A stretch of DNA of 34,910 bases from an uncultured Clostridia bacterium (lineage in GTDB: Bacteria; Bacillota; Clostridia; UBA1381; UBA9506). The DNA lies in the NCBI GenBank assembly GCA_944393605.1, contig CALYAO010000041.1, positions 1 to 34,910 on the forward strand. Direction: 5' to 3'. Of this stretch, positions 1-6,691 are shown in pieces. Made by a program: the position numbers and the translations under genes. How positions within the stretch are numbered: the stretch's first letter is position 1; every line of letters starts with the position of its first letter. The notes below the pieces were generated by a model. That model saw only the letters and a program-made list of their open reading frames with translations. It was not told the origin of the DNA and searched no databases.

Positions 1-140
1 AGACAATGCTTCAAGGTGGTGAACTACGACCTCTATCTGTACTAAGCCTATTATCCCATATGGCTTATGAGATAACAAGTTTTTTATGTGATTTTCTTAA
101 AAAACAATCACAAATATATTATACGAGGGTGGTGAAAAGA

Positions 141-599
141 ATGGATAGCATAGAACAGCAAAACCGTATGCGGGAGCTGCCCGAGGAAGTTCGGCGGCAG
201 CTTGCCATGCTGGGGGATGCGGAGTCCAACCTGCTCTTGATTTTAGCGGGCATCCTGCTGCGTTTTCAAACCTTGGGGATTCAGAAGGAGATGCTGCTGG
301 ACAGTGCGCTCTGTCCCGAGCAGTTTGACGAAACCGCGTATCCGGACCTCTTTTCCCTGCAGGTGCTCGCTTCCCTGATCACGCTGTGTGCCCTCGTTGG
401 ATTTTATGGGCAAGCGGAGGGCATCGCCGCACAGGCTGCTCTCGCGGGAGGGGACACCTGTCAGCAGGATGCGGAGGCCAGTCTCTCCCTCATCATCATT
501 GCCGTCTCACTGGTTCGGTTTGCGTTGCTGTTGGAAAATCGGGCGACGGATAGCCAGCAGCAGGTGGATGTGGTGATTGAGGATGCATCGGTGCAGTAA
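141..599 (+). CDS. hypothetical membrane-associated protein, 152 aa
   Basis: I do not recognise this family. The ATG at 141 follows a GAGGGTGGTG ribosome binding site, so the upstream in-frame extension to base 6 is not needed. The protein starts with a charged stretch (residues 1-28), then three hydrophobic segments at about 29-45, 72-90 and 115-133, and an acidic, Gln-rich tail. There is no signal peptide and no catalytic motif that I can see. The upstream 140 bases are AT-rich, unlike the gene, and a strong hairpin follows the stop codon. It sits beside decayed RHS and flavodoxin DNA, so it may belong to an accessory patch. The open frame, ribosome binding site and hairpin make it likely to be a real gene; its function is unknown. 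Confidence 0.6.
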   Translation: MDSIEQQNRMRELPEEVRRQLAMLGDAESNLLLILAGILLRFQTLGIQKEMLLDSALCPEQFDETAYPDLFSLQVLASLITLCALVGFYGQAEGIAAQAALAGGDTCQQDAEASLSLIIIAVSLVRFALLLENRATDSQQQVDVVIEDASVQ

Positions 600-626
600 G
601 TCGCATGCATGTTTTTGTGTATGACA

Positions 627-658
627 AAGGGCCCAATACCAGCTTGGTATGGGCCCTT
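627..658. terminator. GC-rich hairpin after the hypothetical gene
   Basis: AAGGGCCC plus ATACC pairs with GGTAT plus GGGCCCTT around a short loop, with one bulged A. It lies 28 bases past the stop at 599. There is no clear T-run on either side, so intrinsic termination is likely but not certain. Confidence 0.5.
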
Positions 659-679
659 GCTTGTGTGAGCACGTGCTGA

Positions 680-970
680 TTAGCGAATGAAATTGGTGGT
701 ATAGGTTGTTTCGGTATCCGGATAGGGGATACCGTTTTCTTTGCCGCGTTTCAAACACCGCATCATCCATACCATGCTCCGGGCAAGATTCCGCATGGTC
801 TGCATGCCTTCTTCGTCGAACGGCGTGTCTTGCTCGGTGCGCCCGTGCACCGTGTTTCAATAGGTGGATCCGGCCGTCGGCATCTGCGCAATGCCAAAAT
901 ATTTGTTGACGGCATTCAGCGTGGCCGTGGTGCCGCCGCGTCTGGCAACGGCGACCGCAGCGCCCACCAA
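680..970 (-). pseudogene. remnant of a flavodoxin-family (NADPH-dependent FMN reductase type) protein
   Basis: Read on the minus strand, about 95 codons ending at the TAA at 680-682 match the C-terminal half of iron-sulfur flavoprotein/NADPH-dependent FMN reductases: an AVAVARRGGTTATL segment, NKYFGIAQMP, then GSTY, VHGRT and a C-terminal YPDTETTYTTNFIR. After GSTY the codon is TGA, where relatives usually have Trp, so the frame is broken near base 857. The N-terminal half, with the flavin-binding loop, is missing: the homology stops at about 970, where unrelated RHS-like DNA begins. This is a truncated and interrupted gene, not an active one. The family call rests on remembered motif similarity. 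Confidence 0.65.
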
Positions 971-973
971 GGC

Positions 974-1258
974 ATCACGGCGACCTACACCTACAACGCG
1001 CTGGGCCAGGTGGCGGCCTATGACCTGCTGGGCAATGCTGTGCGTGCGGCCGAATGAAACAGCGTGACGGTGGCCAACACATATGACGGACTGGGGCGGT
1101 TGCTGTCCCGCACAGCGGGCGGCAAGATGGCGAGCTACATCACATACAATCCGCTGGGTGAGGCCTCATCCATGACGGACGAGACGGGCACCACGACGAT
1201 GAATATAACGGCCTGGGCTTCTTGACAAAAGTGGCAAAAAATGGAGGAATTGAGAGGG
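974..1258 (+). pseudogene. RHS/YD-repeat protein remnant
   Basis: On the plus strand there are YD-repeat style peptides: TYTYNALGQVAAYDLLGN, then NTYDGLGRLLSRTAGGK and YITYNPLGEASSMTDETGT. These are typical of RHS proteins, large secreted or cell-surface toxin-delivery shells. A TGA at 1055-1057 interrupts the frame. A second break near 1196-1200 shifts the frame, after which DEYNGLGFLTKV continues the pattern in another frame. There is no start codon or ribosome binding site, and the fragment covers only two or three repeats of a family usually over 1000 residues long. It is a decayed piece, joined directly to the flavodoxin remnant on the opposite strand. Confidence 0.7.
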
Positions 1259-1352
1259 TTGGAATCATTGTTTTCTTTGTTAGTAACGTGTTAGTAACGG
1301 AACGATATTTTGCTATATTTTGCATTAAAAATGCTTCATATTGGCAAACAAG

Positions 1353-1390
1353 AAAAAAACCGCATAACCCTACTGGTTACGCGGTTTTTT
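1353..1390 (-). terminator. intrinsic terminator of the tRNA pair
   Basis: A 16-bp stem with one mismatch (AAAAAACCGC.TAACC against GGTTA.GCGGTTTTTT) around a 5-base loop. On the minus strand it ends in a T-run and begins one base past the CCA end of tRNA-Val. Confidence 0.85.
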
Positions 1391-1391
1391 A

Positions 1392-1468
1392 TGGTGGGAA
1401 CAGCTGGACTCGAACCAGCGACCCCTTGCATGTCAAGCAAGTACTCTAACCACCTGAGCTATGCTCCC
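1392..1468 (-). tRNA. tRNA-Val (anticodon GAC)
   Basis: The minus strand folds as a full cloverleaf of 77 bases: acceptor GGGAGCA pairing with TGTTCCC, D arm with AGCTCAGGTGGTTAGAG, anticodon stem CTTGC/GCAAG with loop TTGACAT giving anticodon GAC, and T arm with GGTTCGAGTCC. The 3' CCA is encoded. It is transcribed after tRNA-Ala, 11 bases away, from one promoter at 1572-1601. Confidence 0.95.
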
Positions 1469-1479
1469 ATGGGATCGAA

Positions 1480-1555
1480 TGGTGGAGCATAGCGGGTTCG
1501 AACCGCTGACCTCTACACTGCCAGTGTAGCGCTCTCCCAACTGAGCTAATGCCCC
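1480..1555 (-). tRNA. tRNA-Ala (anticodon GGC)
   Basis: The minus strand folds as a full cloverleaf of 76 bases: acceptor GGGGCAT with ATGCTCC, D arm with AGCTCAGTTGGGAGAG, anticodon stem CTACA/TGTAG with loop CTGGCAG giving GGC, and T arm with GGTTCGAACCC. The 3' CCA is encoded. It is first in a two-tRNA transcript. Confidence 0.95.
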
Positions 1556-1571
1556 ATGGACAACAAATAGC

Positions 1572-1601
1572 ATTATACCATCCTGGCAAAGCGATTGTCA
1601 A
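1572..1601 (-). promoter_or_regulatory. promoter of the tRNA-Ala/tRNA-Val transcript
   Basis: On the minus strand TTGACA (1596-1601) and TATAAT (1572-1577) are both consensus, with 18 bases between them. It lies 17 bases before tRNA-Ala. Confidence 0.85.
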
Positions 1602-1634
1602 GAGAAATTTATAAAAAATTTGAAAAACAAGTCC

Positions 1635-1663
1635 TTGACATGATTGGAAAAAAGCGGTATACT
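1635..1663 (+). promoter_or_regulatory. sigma-A type promoter of the zur-znu operon
   Basis: TTGACA (1635-1640), 17-base spacer, TATACT (1658-1663). It is placed about 40 bases before the start codon at 1705, and back to back with the tRNA promoter. Confidence 0.85.
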
Positions 1664-1682
1664 ATGAAAATGGGACTCAGTT

Positions 1683-1692
1683 TCAAATTTGA
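1683..1692. promoter_or_regulatory. palindrome TCAAATTTGA, candidate Zur operator
   Basis: A perfect 10-bp palindrome lies about 20 bases past the -10 box, between the predicted transcription start and the ribosome binding site. Weaker symmetry extends outwards (CTCA to TGAG). The position suits a repressor site for the Fur-family regulator encoded next. It does not match the Bacillus Zur box, so this is inference. Confidence 0.4.
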
Positions 1693-1704
1693 GAGGTGAC
1701 ATTC

Positions 1705-2130
1705 ATGGCGGAATCGAGCGGATATCAAACCCGGCAGCGGGCATCCATTTTGGCATATTTGATTCACAATCAGGCACGGCATATCACCGCGGACGACATC
1801 TTTGCGCACCTGGCGGCGCAAGGGACACCGGTCGGGAAGTCCACGGTGTATCGTTATCTCGATCAGCTGGTGCGGCAGAATGTGGTCCGCCGGTACCAGT
1901 GGGAAGAGGGGGAGCGCGCCTGCTACCAGTATATTCAGGAGGGATGCGGCGAGCATTTTCATATGAAGTGTACCCAGTGTGGTGCGCTCATCCACTTGGA
2001 ATGTGCGGAGCTTGGGCGTCTGCTGGAGCATCTGTCGGCGGCGCACCAGTTTCAGGTGGACCATACCAAAACGGTGTTATACGGCCGGTGTGCGGCCTGC
2101 ATGCGCGGGAATGAAGGAGATACAAAATGA
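1705..2130 (+). CDS. zur: Fur-family metalloregulator, probably the zinc regulator Zur
   Basis: A 141-residue Fur-family repressor. The N-terminal winged helix (about 1-80) contains TRQRASILAYLIHN and the recognition region GKSTVYRYLDQLV. The C-terminal dimerisation domain carries HFHMKCTQCG and a final CAAC, the paired CxxC structural zinc site of the family, plus His residues for the sensory site. The start at ATG 1705 follows GAGAGGTG; an in-frame GTG at 1696 overlaps that site and is less likely. It is the first gene of an operon: its stop overlaps the znuA start by four bases. Position with znuABC points to zinc-dependent autorepression, with excess zinc shutting the operon off. Fur-type iron or PerR function is less likely, given the transporter it accompanies. 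Confidence 0.88.
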   Translation: MAESSGYQTRQRASILAYLIHNQARHITADDIFAHLAAQGTPVGKSTVYRYLDQLVRQNVVRRYQWEEGERACYQYIQEGCGEHFHMKCTQCGALIHLECAELGRLLEHLSAAHQFQVDHTKTVLYGRCAACMRGNEGDTK

Positions 2131-3053
2131 AACGACTTTCGCTGTTGGTGGCCATCCTGCTTTTGTTTGGCGTTGCGGGATGTGGCCAAAAGGATCTGGC
2201 AGATACACAGGAAACCGGGAAGATTCAGGTTGTGGCGACGCTGTTCCCGCAGTATGACTTCGCGCGGCAGGTCGCGGGAGACCTGGCAGAGGTTACGTTG
2301 CTGCTGCCGCTTGGCGTGGAGAGCCATACCTATGAGCCCACGCCGGCGGACATGGTGACGGTGAGCGCATGCGATTTGTTTTTATATACGGGCAAATATA
2401 TGGAGCCATGGGCGGAGCAGCTGATACAGAGCCTGTCGGGGGACAAGGTCCGCGTGCAGGATGTTTCGGCGGGGATCGCGCTGGACGAGGCTGCCGAAGG
2501 ACATAGCCATGAAGGGGGCGGGCATGGGTATGACCCGCATATCTGGACCGACCCGGTGCTCGCGAAAAGCATGGTGGACAACGTGACGGAGGGGCTGTGT
2601 GCGGTGGACCCGGCCAATGCGGATGCATATCGTGCCAATGCGGCGGCCTATCAGGACGAGCTGGCGGCGCTGGATACCGAGCTGCGGGACATCGTGGCCG
2701 CCGGCAAGCGGGATACGTTGGTGTTTGGGGGGCAATTTGCGTTTCATTATCTGACCAAGCAGTATGGCCTTTCCCATCTCTCCGCATACGATTCCTGTAC
2801 GGGGGAGGCCGAGCCAAGTGCGGCCGCGGTTGCGGCGGTTGTGGATGCCATCCGGCAGGAGGGGATTCCGGTGGTGTACTATGAGTCGCTGACCGACCCC
2901 AAGGTGGCGCGCGCCATCAGCGAAGAGACAGGGGCGGAGATGTTGCTGCTCCATTCGGTCCACAACCTGTCCAAGGAGGAGTATGAGGCGGGTGCGACCT
3001 ATCTGTCCATTATGCGGCAAAATGCCGAAAACATGCGAAAGGGGTTGTCCTGA
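2127..3053 (+). CDS. znuA: zinc ABC transporter substrate-binding lipoprotein
   Basis: A 308-residue cluster A-I metal-binding lipoprotein. Residues 1-18 form a signal peptide and VAGC gives lipobox Cys19, so the mature protein is tethered to the membrane. Family metal ligands appear as His67 (ESHTYEP), His138 (DPHIW) and His207 (QFAFHYL), with a C-terminal LTDPKVA Asp. A His-rich loop at about 126-133 (HSHEGGGH) precedes His138; such loops mark zinc rather than manganese members. It delivers zinc to ZnuB. The ATG overlaps the zur stop (ATGA), so translation is coupled. The signal peptide, ligands and neighbours all agree. Confidence 0.93.
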   Translation: MKRLSLLVAILLLFGVAGCGQKDLADTQETGKIQVVATLFPQYDFARQVAGDLAEVTLLLPLGVESHTYEPTPADMVTVSACDLFLYTGKYMEPWAEQLIQSLSGDKVRVQDVSAGIALDEAAEGHSHEGGGHGYDPHIWTDPVLAKSMVDNVTEGLCAVDPANADAYRANAAAYQDELAALDTELRDIVAAGKRDTLVFGGQFAFHYLTKQYGLSHLSAYDSCTGEAEPSAAAVAAVVDAIRQEGIPVVYYESLTDPKVARAISEETGAEMLLLHSVHNLSKEEYEAGATYLSIMRQNAENMRKGLS

Positions 3054-3054
3054 T

Positions 3055-3768
3055 ATGCCGCTTATCACCTGTCGAAACGTGTCCCTGCAATACGAGAGCA
3101 CGGTTGTGGTAGAAGATGTGAGTTTTGCAGTCGAAGAAGGGGATTACCTCTGCATCGTGGGGGAGAACGGCACGGGGAAGAGTACGCTGCTGAAAGGGCT
3201 TTTGGGCCTTTTGCCCCTGCGCGGGGGAGAAATCTCCTTTTCGGGCATGGAGCGGCGGGAGATTGGCTATTTGCCGCAGCAGACACCCGTCCAGCGGGAT
3301 TTCCCTGCGTCGGTGTTTGAGGTGGTGCTGTCGGGAACGCTGGGGCGCATGGGGCGTTCTCCCTTCTATAGTAGGGAGGCCAAATGTGCGGCACGGGAGA
3401 ATATGGCGCGGCTGGGCGTGGACAAGCTGGCCAAACGGTCTTACCGCGACCTGTCGGGCGGGCAGCAGCAGCGGGTGCTGCTTGCGCGCGCCCTGTGTGC
3501 CACGAAAAAACTGCTCATACTGGATGAGCCTGTGGCGGGGCTGGACCCGCTGGTGACAAGCGAGCTGTATGCGCTCATTCGGAAGCTCAACCGGGAGGGC
3601 CTTACGGTACTGATGGTGACGCACGACCTGTCGGGCGTCTTAAAGGATGCGAACAAGCTGCTGCATCTGGACAAAACGGTGCGGTTTTTTGGTACGCCTG
3701 CGGCGTACCTCGATACCCGTGCAGGACAACGCATGGCGGGAGGTGGCTCGAATGCTGGCGTTTCTTAA
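3055..3768 (+). CDS. znuC: zinc ABC transporter ATP-binding protein
   Basis: A 237-residue ABC ATPase that powers zinc uptake. Motifs in order: Walker A GENGTGKST (36-44), Q-loop around LPQQ (73-76), signature LSGGQQQR (133-140), Walker B LLILDE (153-158), D-loop and the switch His190 in VTHD. The start at ATG 3055 is one base past the znuA stop and follows AAAGGGG; a longer in-frame start at 2983 lies inside znuA and is not supported. Its 3' end overlaps znuB by 17 bases. ZnuC-type length and operon position make the substrate assignment secure. Confidence 0.93.
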   Translation: MPLITCRNVSLQYESTVVVEDVSFAVEEGDYLCIVGENGTGKSTLLKGLLGLLPLRGGEISFSGMERREIGYLPQQTPVQRDFPASVFEVVLSGTLGRMGRSPFYSREAKCAARENMARLGVDKLAKRSYRDLSGGQQQRVLLARALCATKKLLILDEPVAGLDPLVTSELYALIRKLNREGLTVLMVTHDLSGVLKDANKLLHLDKTVRFFGTPAAYLDTRAGQRMAGGGSNAGVS

Positions 3769-4576
3769 TGCCTTGACTTCCTATACGTTTTTATCCCGGG
3801 CGCTCATCGTGGGCGTGCTGGTGGCGCTGTGCGCGGCGCTGCTGGGGGTGAGCCTGGTGCTTAAACGCTATTCCATGATTGGGGATGGCCTGTCCCATGT
3901 GGGCTTTGGTGCGCTTGCCGTGGCGCTTGCGCTGGGCGTGACCCTCATGGCATTTGCCATCCCGGTGGTGGTGCTTGCGGCTTTTTTGCTGCTGCGCATC
4001 AGCGAAAACAACAAGATCAAGGGGGATGCCGCCATTGCGCTCATCGCGAGTAGCGCGCTGGCGATTGGAGTGATTGTGACCTCGCTGTCGGGCGGCATGA
4101 ATGCGGACATCAACAGCTACTTGTTTGGCAGCATTCTGGCCATGAGCGAGGGGGACGTGTACCTCAGCGTGGGGCTGTCGGTTGTGGTGCTGGTATTGTA
4201 TTTGCTGTTTTATCACCGGCTGTTTGCCGTGACGTTTGATGAAACGTTCGCCCGTGCAACGGGAACCCGTGCGGGGCTGTACAACATGCTGCTGGCCATC
4301 TTAACAGCGGTTACCGTGGTGGTAGGCATGCGCATGATGGGTGCGTTGCTCATCTCCAGCCTGGTCATTTTCCCAGCCTTGACGTCCATGCGGGTGTGTC
4401 GGAGCTATCGGGGCGTCATGGTGTGTTCTGCGGTGCTGTCGGTGGTGTGCTTCGTGGTGGGGCTGGCTGCGTCCTATCTGGTAGGGACGCCCACGGGTGC
4501 GACGGTGGTGGTGGTCAATCTGGTGAGTTTTTTGTTGTTTGCAGCGGTAGGGCGGCTGCGTAAGCTGGTCAACTGA
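3752..4576 (+). CDS. znuB: zinc ABC transporter permease
   Basis: A 274-residue ABC-3 family permease (ZnuB/MntB type) with about eight hydrophobic helices through the whole chain. Family motifs include the early LVLKRYSMIGDGLSHVGFG segment and the later GMRMMGALLISSLVIFPA. ATG 3752 follows GGGAGGTGGCTCG and lies inside the znuC 3' end, which implies coupled translation. The chain ends with LRKLVN. It forms the membrane channel for zinc supplied by ZnuA. It is the last gene of the operon; I see no clear hairpin terminator in the 40 bases that follow. Confidence 0.92.
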   Translation: MLAFLNALTSYTFLSRALIVGVLVALCAALLGVSLVLKRYSMIGDGLSHVGFGALAVALALGVTLMAFAIPVVVLAAFLLLRISENNKIKGDAAIALIASSALAIGVIVTSLSGGMNADINSYLFGSILAMSEGDVYLSVGLSVVVLVLYLLFYHRLFAVTFDETFARATGTRAGLYNMLLAILTAVTVVVGMRMMGALLISSLVIFPALTSMRVCRSYRGVMVCSAVLSVVCFVVGLAASYLVGTPTGATVVVVNLVSFLLFAAVGRLRKLVN

Positions 4577-4615
4577 CGCTGGCGGTTCTCGTTTTCCTTC
4601 TCCCCAAAAAATCTG

Positions 4616-4644
4616 TTGAATTTTGTCGGCTTATGTGGTACAAT
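4616..4644 (+). promoter_or_regulatory. promoter of the CmpB-like gene
   Basis: TTGAAT (4616-4621), 17-base spacer, TACAAT (4639-4644), about 64 bases before the start codon at 4708. Confidence 0.7.
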
Positions 4645-4707
4645 AGGCAGTATCAGATGGCGGGTGGCGTTCCGCCGGCTAGGTGGGAGGAAGGAGCGGG
4701 AAGGGAT

Positions 4708-5382
4708 ATGAAAAAGAAAGAACGGCCGCAAGGGCTAGAACCCTCATTCGCATCAGGCCTCAATTTTTATAAGCTGTTTTGGATCTTTTTCATCAGTTGT
4801 TTTTTGGGCGTTTTGGTCGAGATGGGCTGGTGCTTGCTGACGCGGCATACGCTGGAAAGCCGGACGGGGTTGGTTTTTGGGCAGTTTAACCCGGTGTATG
4901 GGTTTGGCGCGCTCATTTTGACGGTGTGTTTATTTAAGGCACAGGACCGGCGCTTCATATGGATTTTCTTGATCAGTGCTTTGATCGGCGGCGTATTTGA
5001 GTATGTATGCAGCCTGTTTCAGGAGCGTGCATTTGGGACGGTGTCCTGGGACTACAGCGGGTCTCTGTTGGGGATTCATGGGCGGACCAATCTGCTGTAT
5101 TGTGCGTTTTGGGGTATTTTAGGCGCCGCATGGATCAAACTCGGATATCCGCGCATGTCCCGTCTGATTGAGCGCATCCCCAACCGATATGGCGTTGCTC
5201 TGTCGTGGGTTTTGATCTTATTTATGCTGGTGAATATCACGGTTTCCGCCGCTGCGGTGCGCAGGCAGTCCGAACGGCGGGAGGGTATTGCGCCGAGCGG
5301 CACCTTTGAGCATTATCTGGACGATCGATTTTCCGATGAGCGCCTGCAGCAGATCTATCCAAATATGATGGTGGTCGAATAA
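4708..5382 (+). CDS. CmpB-like integral membrane protein (putative ABC transporter permease, PF06541)
   Basis: A 224-residue membrane protein. The N-terminus is short and basic, followed by hydrophobic helices at about 20-42, 58-76, 83-103, 128-145 and 165-182. Family features include the early FISCFLGVLVEMGW segment, the NPVYGFGALIL segment, FEYVCSLFQE, and a WDYSG...HGRTNL loop, typical of PF06541 (ABC_trans_CmpB). Despite the database name, transport activity has not been shown for most members. ATG 4708 follows GGAGGAAGGAGCGGGAAGGG, so the longer open frame starting at 4633 is not needed. The gene is monocistronic, with its own promoter and terminator. The hydrophilic C-terminal tail (about 185-224) is likely exposed to the cytoplasm or cell surface. 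Confidence 0.75.
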   Translation: MKKKERPQGLEPSFASGLNFYKLFWIFFISCFLGVLVEMGWCLLTRHTLESRTGLVFGQFNPVYGFGALILTVCLFKAQDRRFIWIFLISALIGGVFEYVCSLFQERAFGTVSWDYSGSLLGIHGRTNLLYCAFWGILGAAWIKLGYPRMSRLIERIPNRYGVALSWVLILFMLVNITVSAAAVRRQSERREGIAPSGTFEHYLDDRFSDERLQQIYPNMMVVE

Positions 5383-5389
5383 AAATGAA

Positions 5390-5420
5390 GACACCGCAAA
5401 TAGTTGCGGTGTCTTTTTCT
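5390..5420 (+). terminator. intrinsic terminator
   Basis: GACACCGCAA and TTGCGGTGTC form a perfect 10-bp stem around ATAG, followed by TTTTT. It begins eight bases past the stop at 5382. Confidence 0.92.
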
Positions 5421-5465
5421 GTATATTGACTGTGGAGGAGAAAACGCGGCATTTTGTATTTGTTC

Positions 5466-5495
5466 TTTACAAATGAGGGTGTCATGTGGTACAAT
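5466..5495 (+). promoter_or_regulatory. promoter of the leader and the tsaEB-rpiB gene group
   Basis: TTTACA (5466-5471), 18-base spacer, TACAAT (5490-5495). It lies more than 200 bases before the first start codon at 5709, giving a long untranslated leader. Confidence 0.75.
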
Positions 5496-5708
5496 AACCC
5501 TATATCTGTGCATGACGGTGTGACATGGACGGTCGATGTCATGTTTTTTGTGCCGTTAGGTATACGGAGATCAGCAATTGGTACATACTGGTAAGGAACA
5601 TACCCCTTTTGGCACCGCATGGGGCAGGATGGGATGTGAATGCAGACGTTCCGGCGGACAAGCGTGTGACGTCTGCCTGACAATGGACAGAAACGGAGGA
5701 ATAGGGAT
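5496..5708 (+). other. long 5' leader with possible attenuator and nested stems
   Basis: No gene is seen in this 213-base stretch. TGACAT (5521-5526) pairs with ATGTCA (5536-5541) and a T-run follows, like a weak terminator. CATGAC (5511-5516) can pair instead with GTCATG (5538-5543), so two folds compete. Further on GTGCC (5550-5554) can pair with GGCAC (5611-5615), enclosing GGTAT (5559-5563) with ATACC (5600-5604). A third stem pairs GCAGACGT (5642-5649) with ACGTCTGC (5669-5676). I do not recognise it as a known riboswitch, T-box, 6S or SRP RNA. A regulatory leader is an inference from length, T-run and stems. Confidence 0.4.
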
Positions 5709-6242
5709 ATGGCGTATGGAAGAAGGAACGGTGGCAGAAGAGGAAAAAAAGTGCTGCTGGTGCTTGGGATTATAGTGGCTTTGCTGTTGATCTTTTTTGG
5801 GTCTTTTTGGATAACGACCATGAGTTTGCGGCGGAATCAGGACCCCAATGTGTCTCCGTCCGCATCTGCGGGCGCTTCTGCGACTCCGAAGCCAACATAT
5901 GAAGAGCTGGAAAAGATGGTGGAGGAGAAGGATGAGCGCATCCGCGAACTGGAGGGCTTGCTTGGCATCTCCCCCAGTTCATCCCCTGATGCACCGACCT
6001 ATGGAACTGCGCGCCCGACCGCGCGTGCGACGGCTACCCCTCGGCCCACGGTGACGCAAAGTCCCACCCGGCGCCCGACAACAGCGCCAACAAGGACGCC
6101 GGCAACCCCGGAACCGACACCCGAGCCGACGCTCGAGCCAACACCCGAGCCGACGCCGGAACCAACGCCCGAGCCCACTCCGGAACCGACGCCTGTGCCG
6201 ACCGAAGCGCCCACGCAGCGGCCGGTTGCGCCTGGTGCATAA
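5709..6242 (+). CDS. membrane-anchored Pro/Thr-rich repeat protein
   Basis: A 177-residue protein of unknown function. A very basic N-terminus (1-14) is followed by one transmembrane helix (about 15-40). Then come a Ser/Ala linker, a short charged coiled-coil candidate (about 64-83, EELEKMVEEKDERIRELEGL), and a low-complexity tail rich in Pro and Thr with repeated TPEP units (about 134-160). This looks like a single-pass protein with an extended stalk, probably outside the cell by the positive-inside rule, reaching into or through the wall. It begins after GGAGGAATAGGGAT. Its stop overlaps the tsaE start (TAATG), so the two are translationally coupled, but no functional link follows from that. 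The tail could vary in length between strains. Confidence 0.7.
   Translation: MAYGRRNGGRRGKKVLLVLGIIVALLLIFFGSFWITTMSLRRNQDPNVSPSASAGASATPKPTYEELEKMVEEKDERIRELEGLLGISPSSSPDAPTYGTARPTARATATPRPTVTQSPTRRPTTAPTRTPATPEPTPEPTLEPTPEPTPEPTPEPTPEPTPVPTEAPTQRPVAPGA
6107..6193 (+). repeat. imperfect 12-base tandem repeats encoding Thr-Pro-Glu-Pro
   Basis: About seven imperfect copies of a 12-base unit of the form CCGGAACCGACG encode the Pro-Glu-Pro-Thr tail of the membrane protein. Synonymous differences between copies suggest an old, not freshly expanded, array. Confidence 0.8.
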
Positions 6243-6679
6243 TGCCGATGGAAACGTTTTATACGGCGAGTGAACAGGAGACCCGTGCGCTGGCGGAGCG
6301 GCTGGCAGAGCGCGCCCAGCCTGGGCTGGTGCTGTGTCTGGCGGGGGAGCTGGGTGCGGGAAAGACGGTGTTTGCGCAGGCGTTTTGTCGTGCGTTGGGC
6401 GTCACGGAGGTCGTAAACAGTCCGACCTTCACCATCGTCAATGAATATCGAGGCAGTCAGTTTCCCATTTATCATTTTGATTTGTATCGCATTGGTGATC
6501 CGTCTGAGCTGTATGAGATTGGCTTTGACGAATATGTATACGGACCGGGCATTTGCCTCATTGAGTGGGCCGAGCATGCGGGAGACCAGCTTCCCAACAA
6601 CCGGCAGGTTCTAACCATTGTGCGGGATGATGCGCGGGGGGAGACCTGCCGCCGTATCACGTTGTCTCAGCTGGAGTAG
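6242..6679 (+). CDS. tsaE: tRNA threonylcarbamoyladenosine biosynthesis ATPase TsaE
   Basis: A 145-residue P-loop protein of the TsaE family, which assists TsaB-TsaD in making t6A37 in tRNAs that read ANN codons. Walker A is GELGAGKT (35-42). It is followed by the family's NSPTFTIVNEY, the HFDLYRI segment, and the IEWAEHAGD segment with the conserved Glu. Length is normal. The ATG at 6242 overlaps the previous stop; a second ATG at 6248 is possible. The next gene, 12 bases on, is tsaB, the usual pairing in Firmicutes. The genes for TsaD and RimI, often next in the cluster, are not here. Confidence 0.95.
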   Translation: MPMETFYTASEQETRALAERLAERAQPGLVLCLAGELGAGKTVFAQAFCRALGVTEVVNSPTFTIVNEYRGSQFPIYHFDLYRIGDPSELYEIGFDEYVYGPGICLIEWAEHAGDQLPNNRQVLTIVRDDARGETCRRITLSQLE

Positions 6680-6691
6680 GAGGAGAAATAG

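Noticed and set aside
840-1057. TGA read as tryptophan (recoded stop)
   Set aside because: Both breaks lie in truncated remnants, and many intact genes in the window end at TGA while using TGG for Trp (for example znuA and walJ), so the standard bacterial code applies.
1696-1704. GTG 1696 as the zur start
   Set aside because: That GTG is within the ribosome binding sequence GAGAGGTG, which is correctly spaced for ATG 1705.
5496-5708. Known riboswitch, T-box, 6S RNA or SRP RNA
   Set aside because: I looked for their core sequences (T-box TGGNACCGCG, SRP core GGAAGG/AGCAGCC patterns, 6S bubble) and found none.
6107-6193. CRISPR-like array
   Set aside because: The 12-base units are in frame inside a coding region and encode a Pro-rich stalk; there are no spacers.
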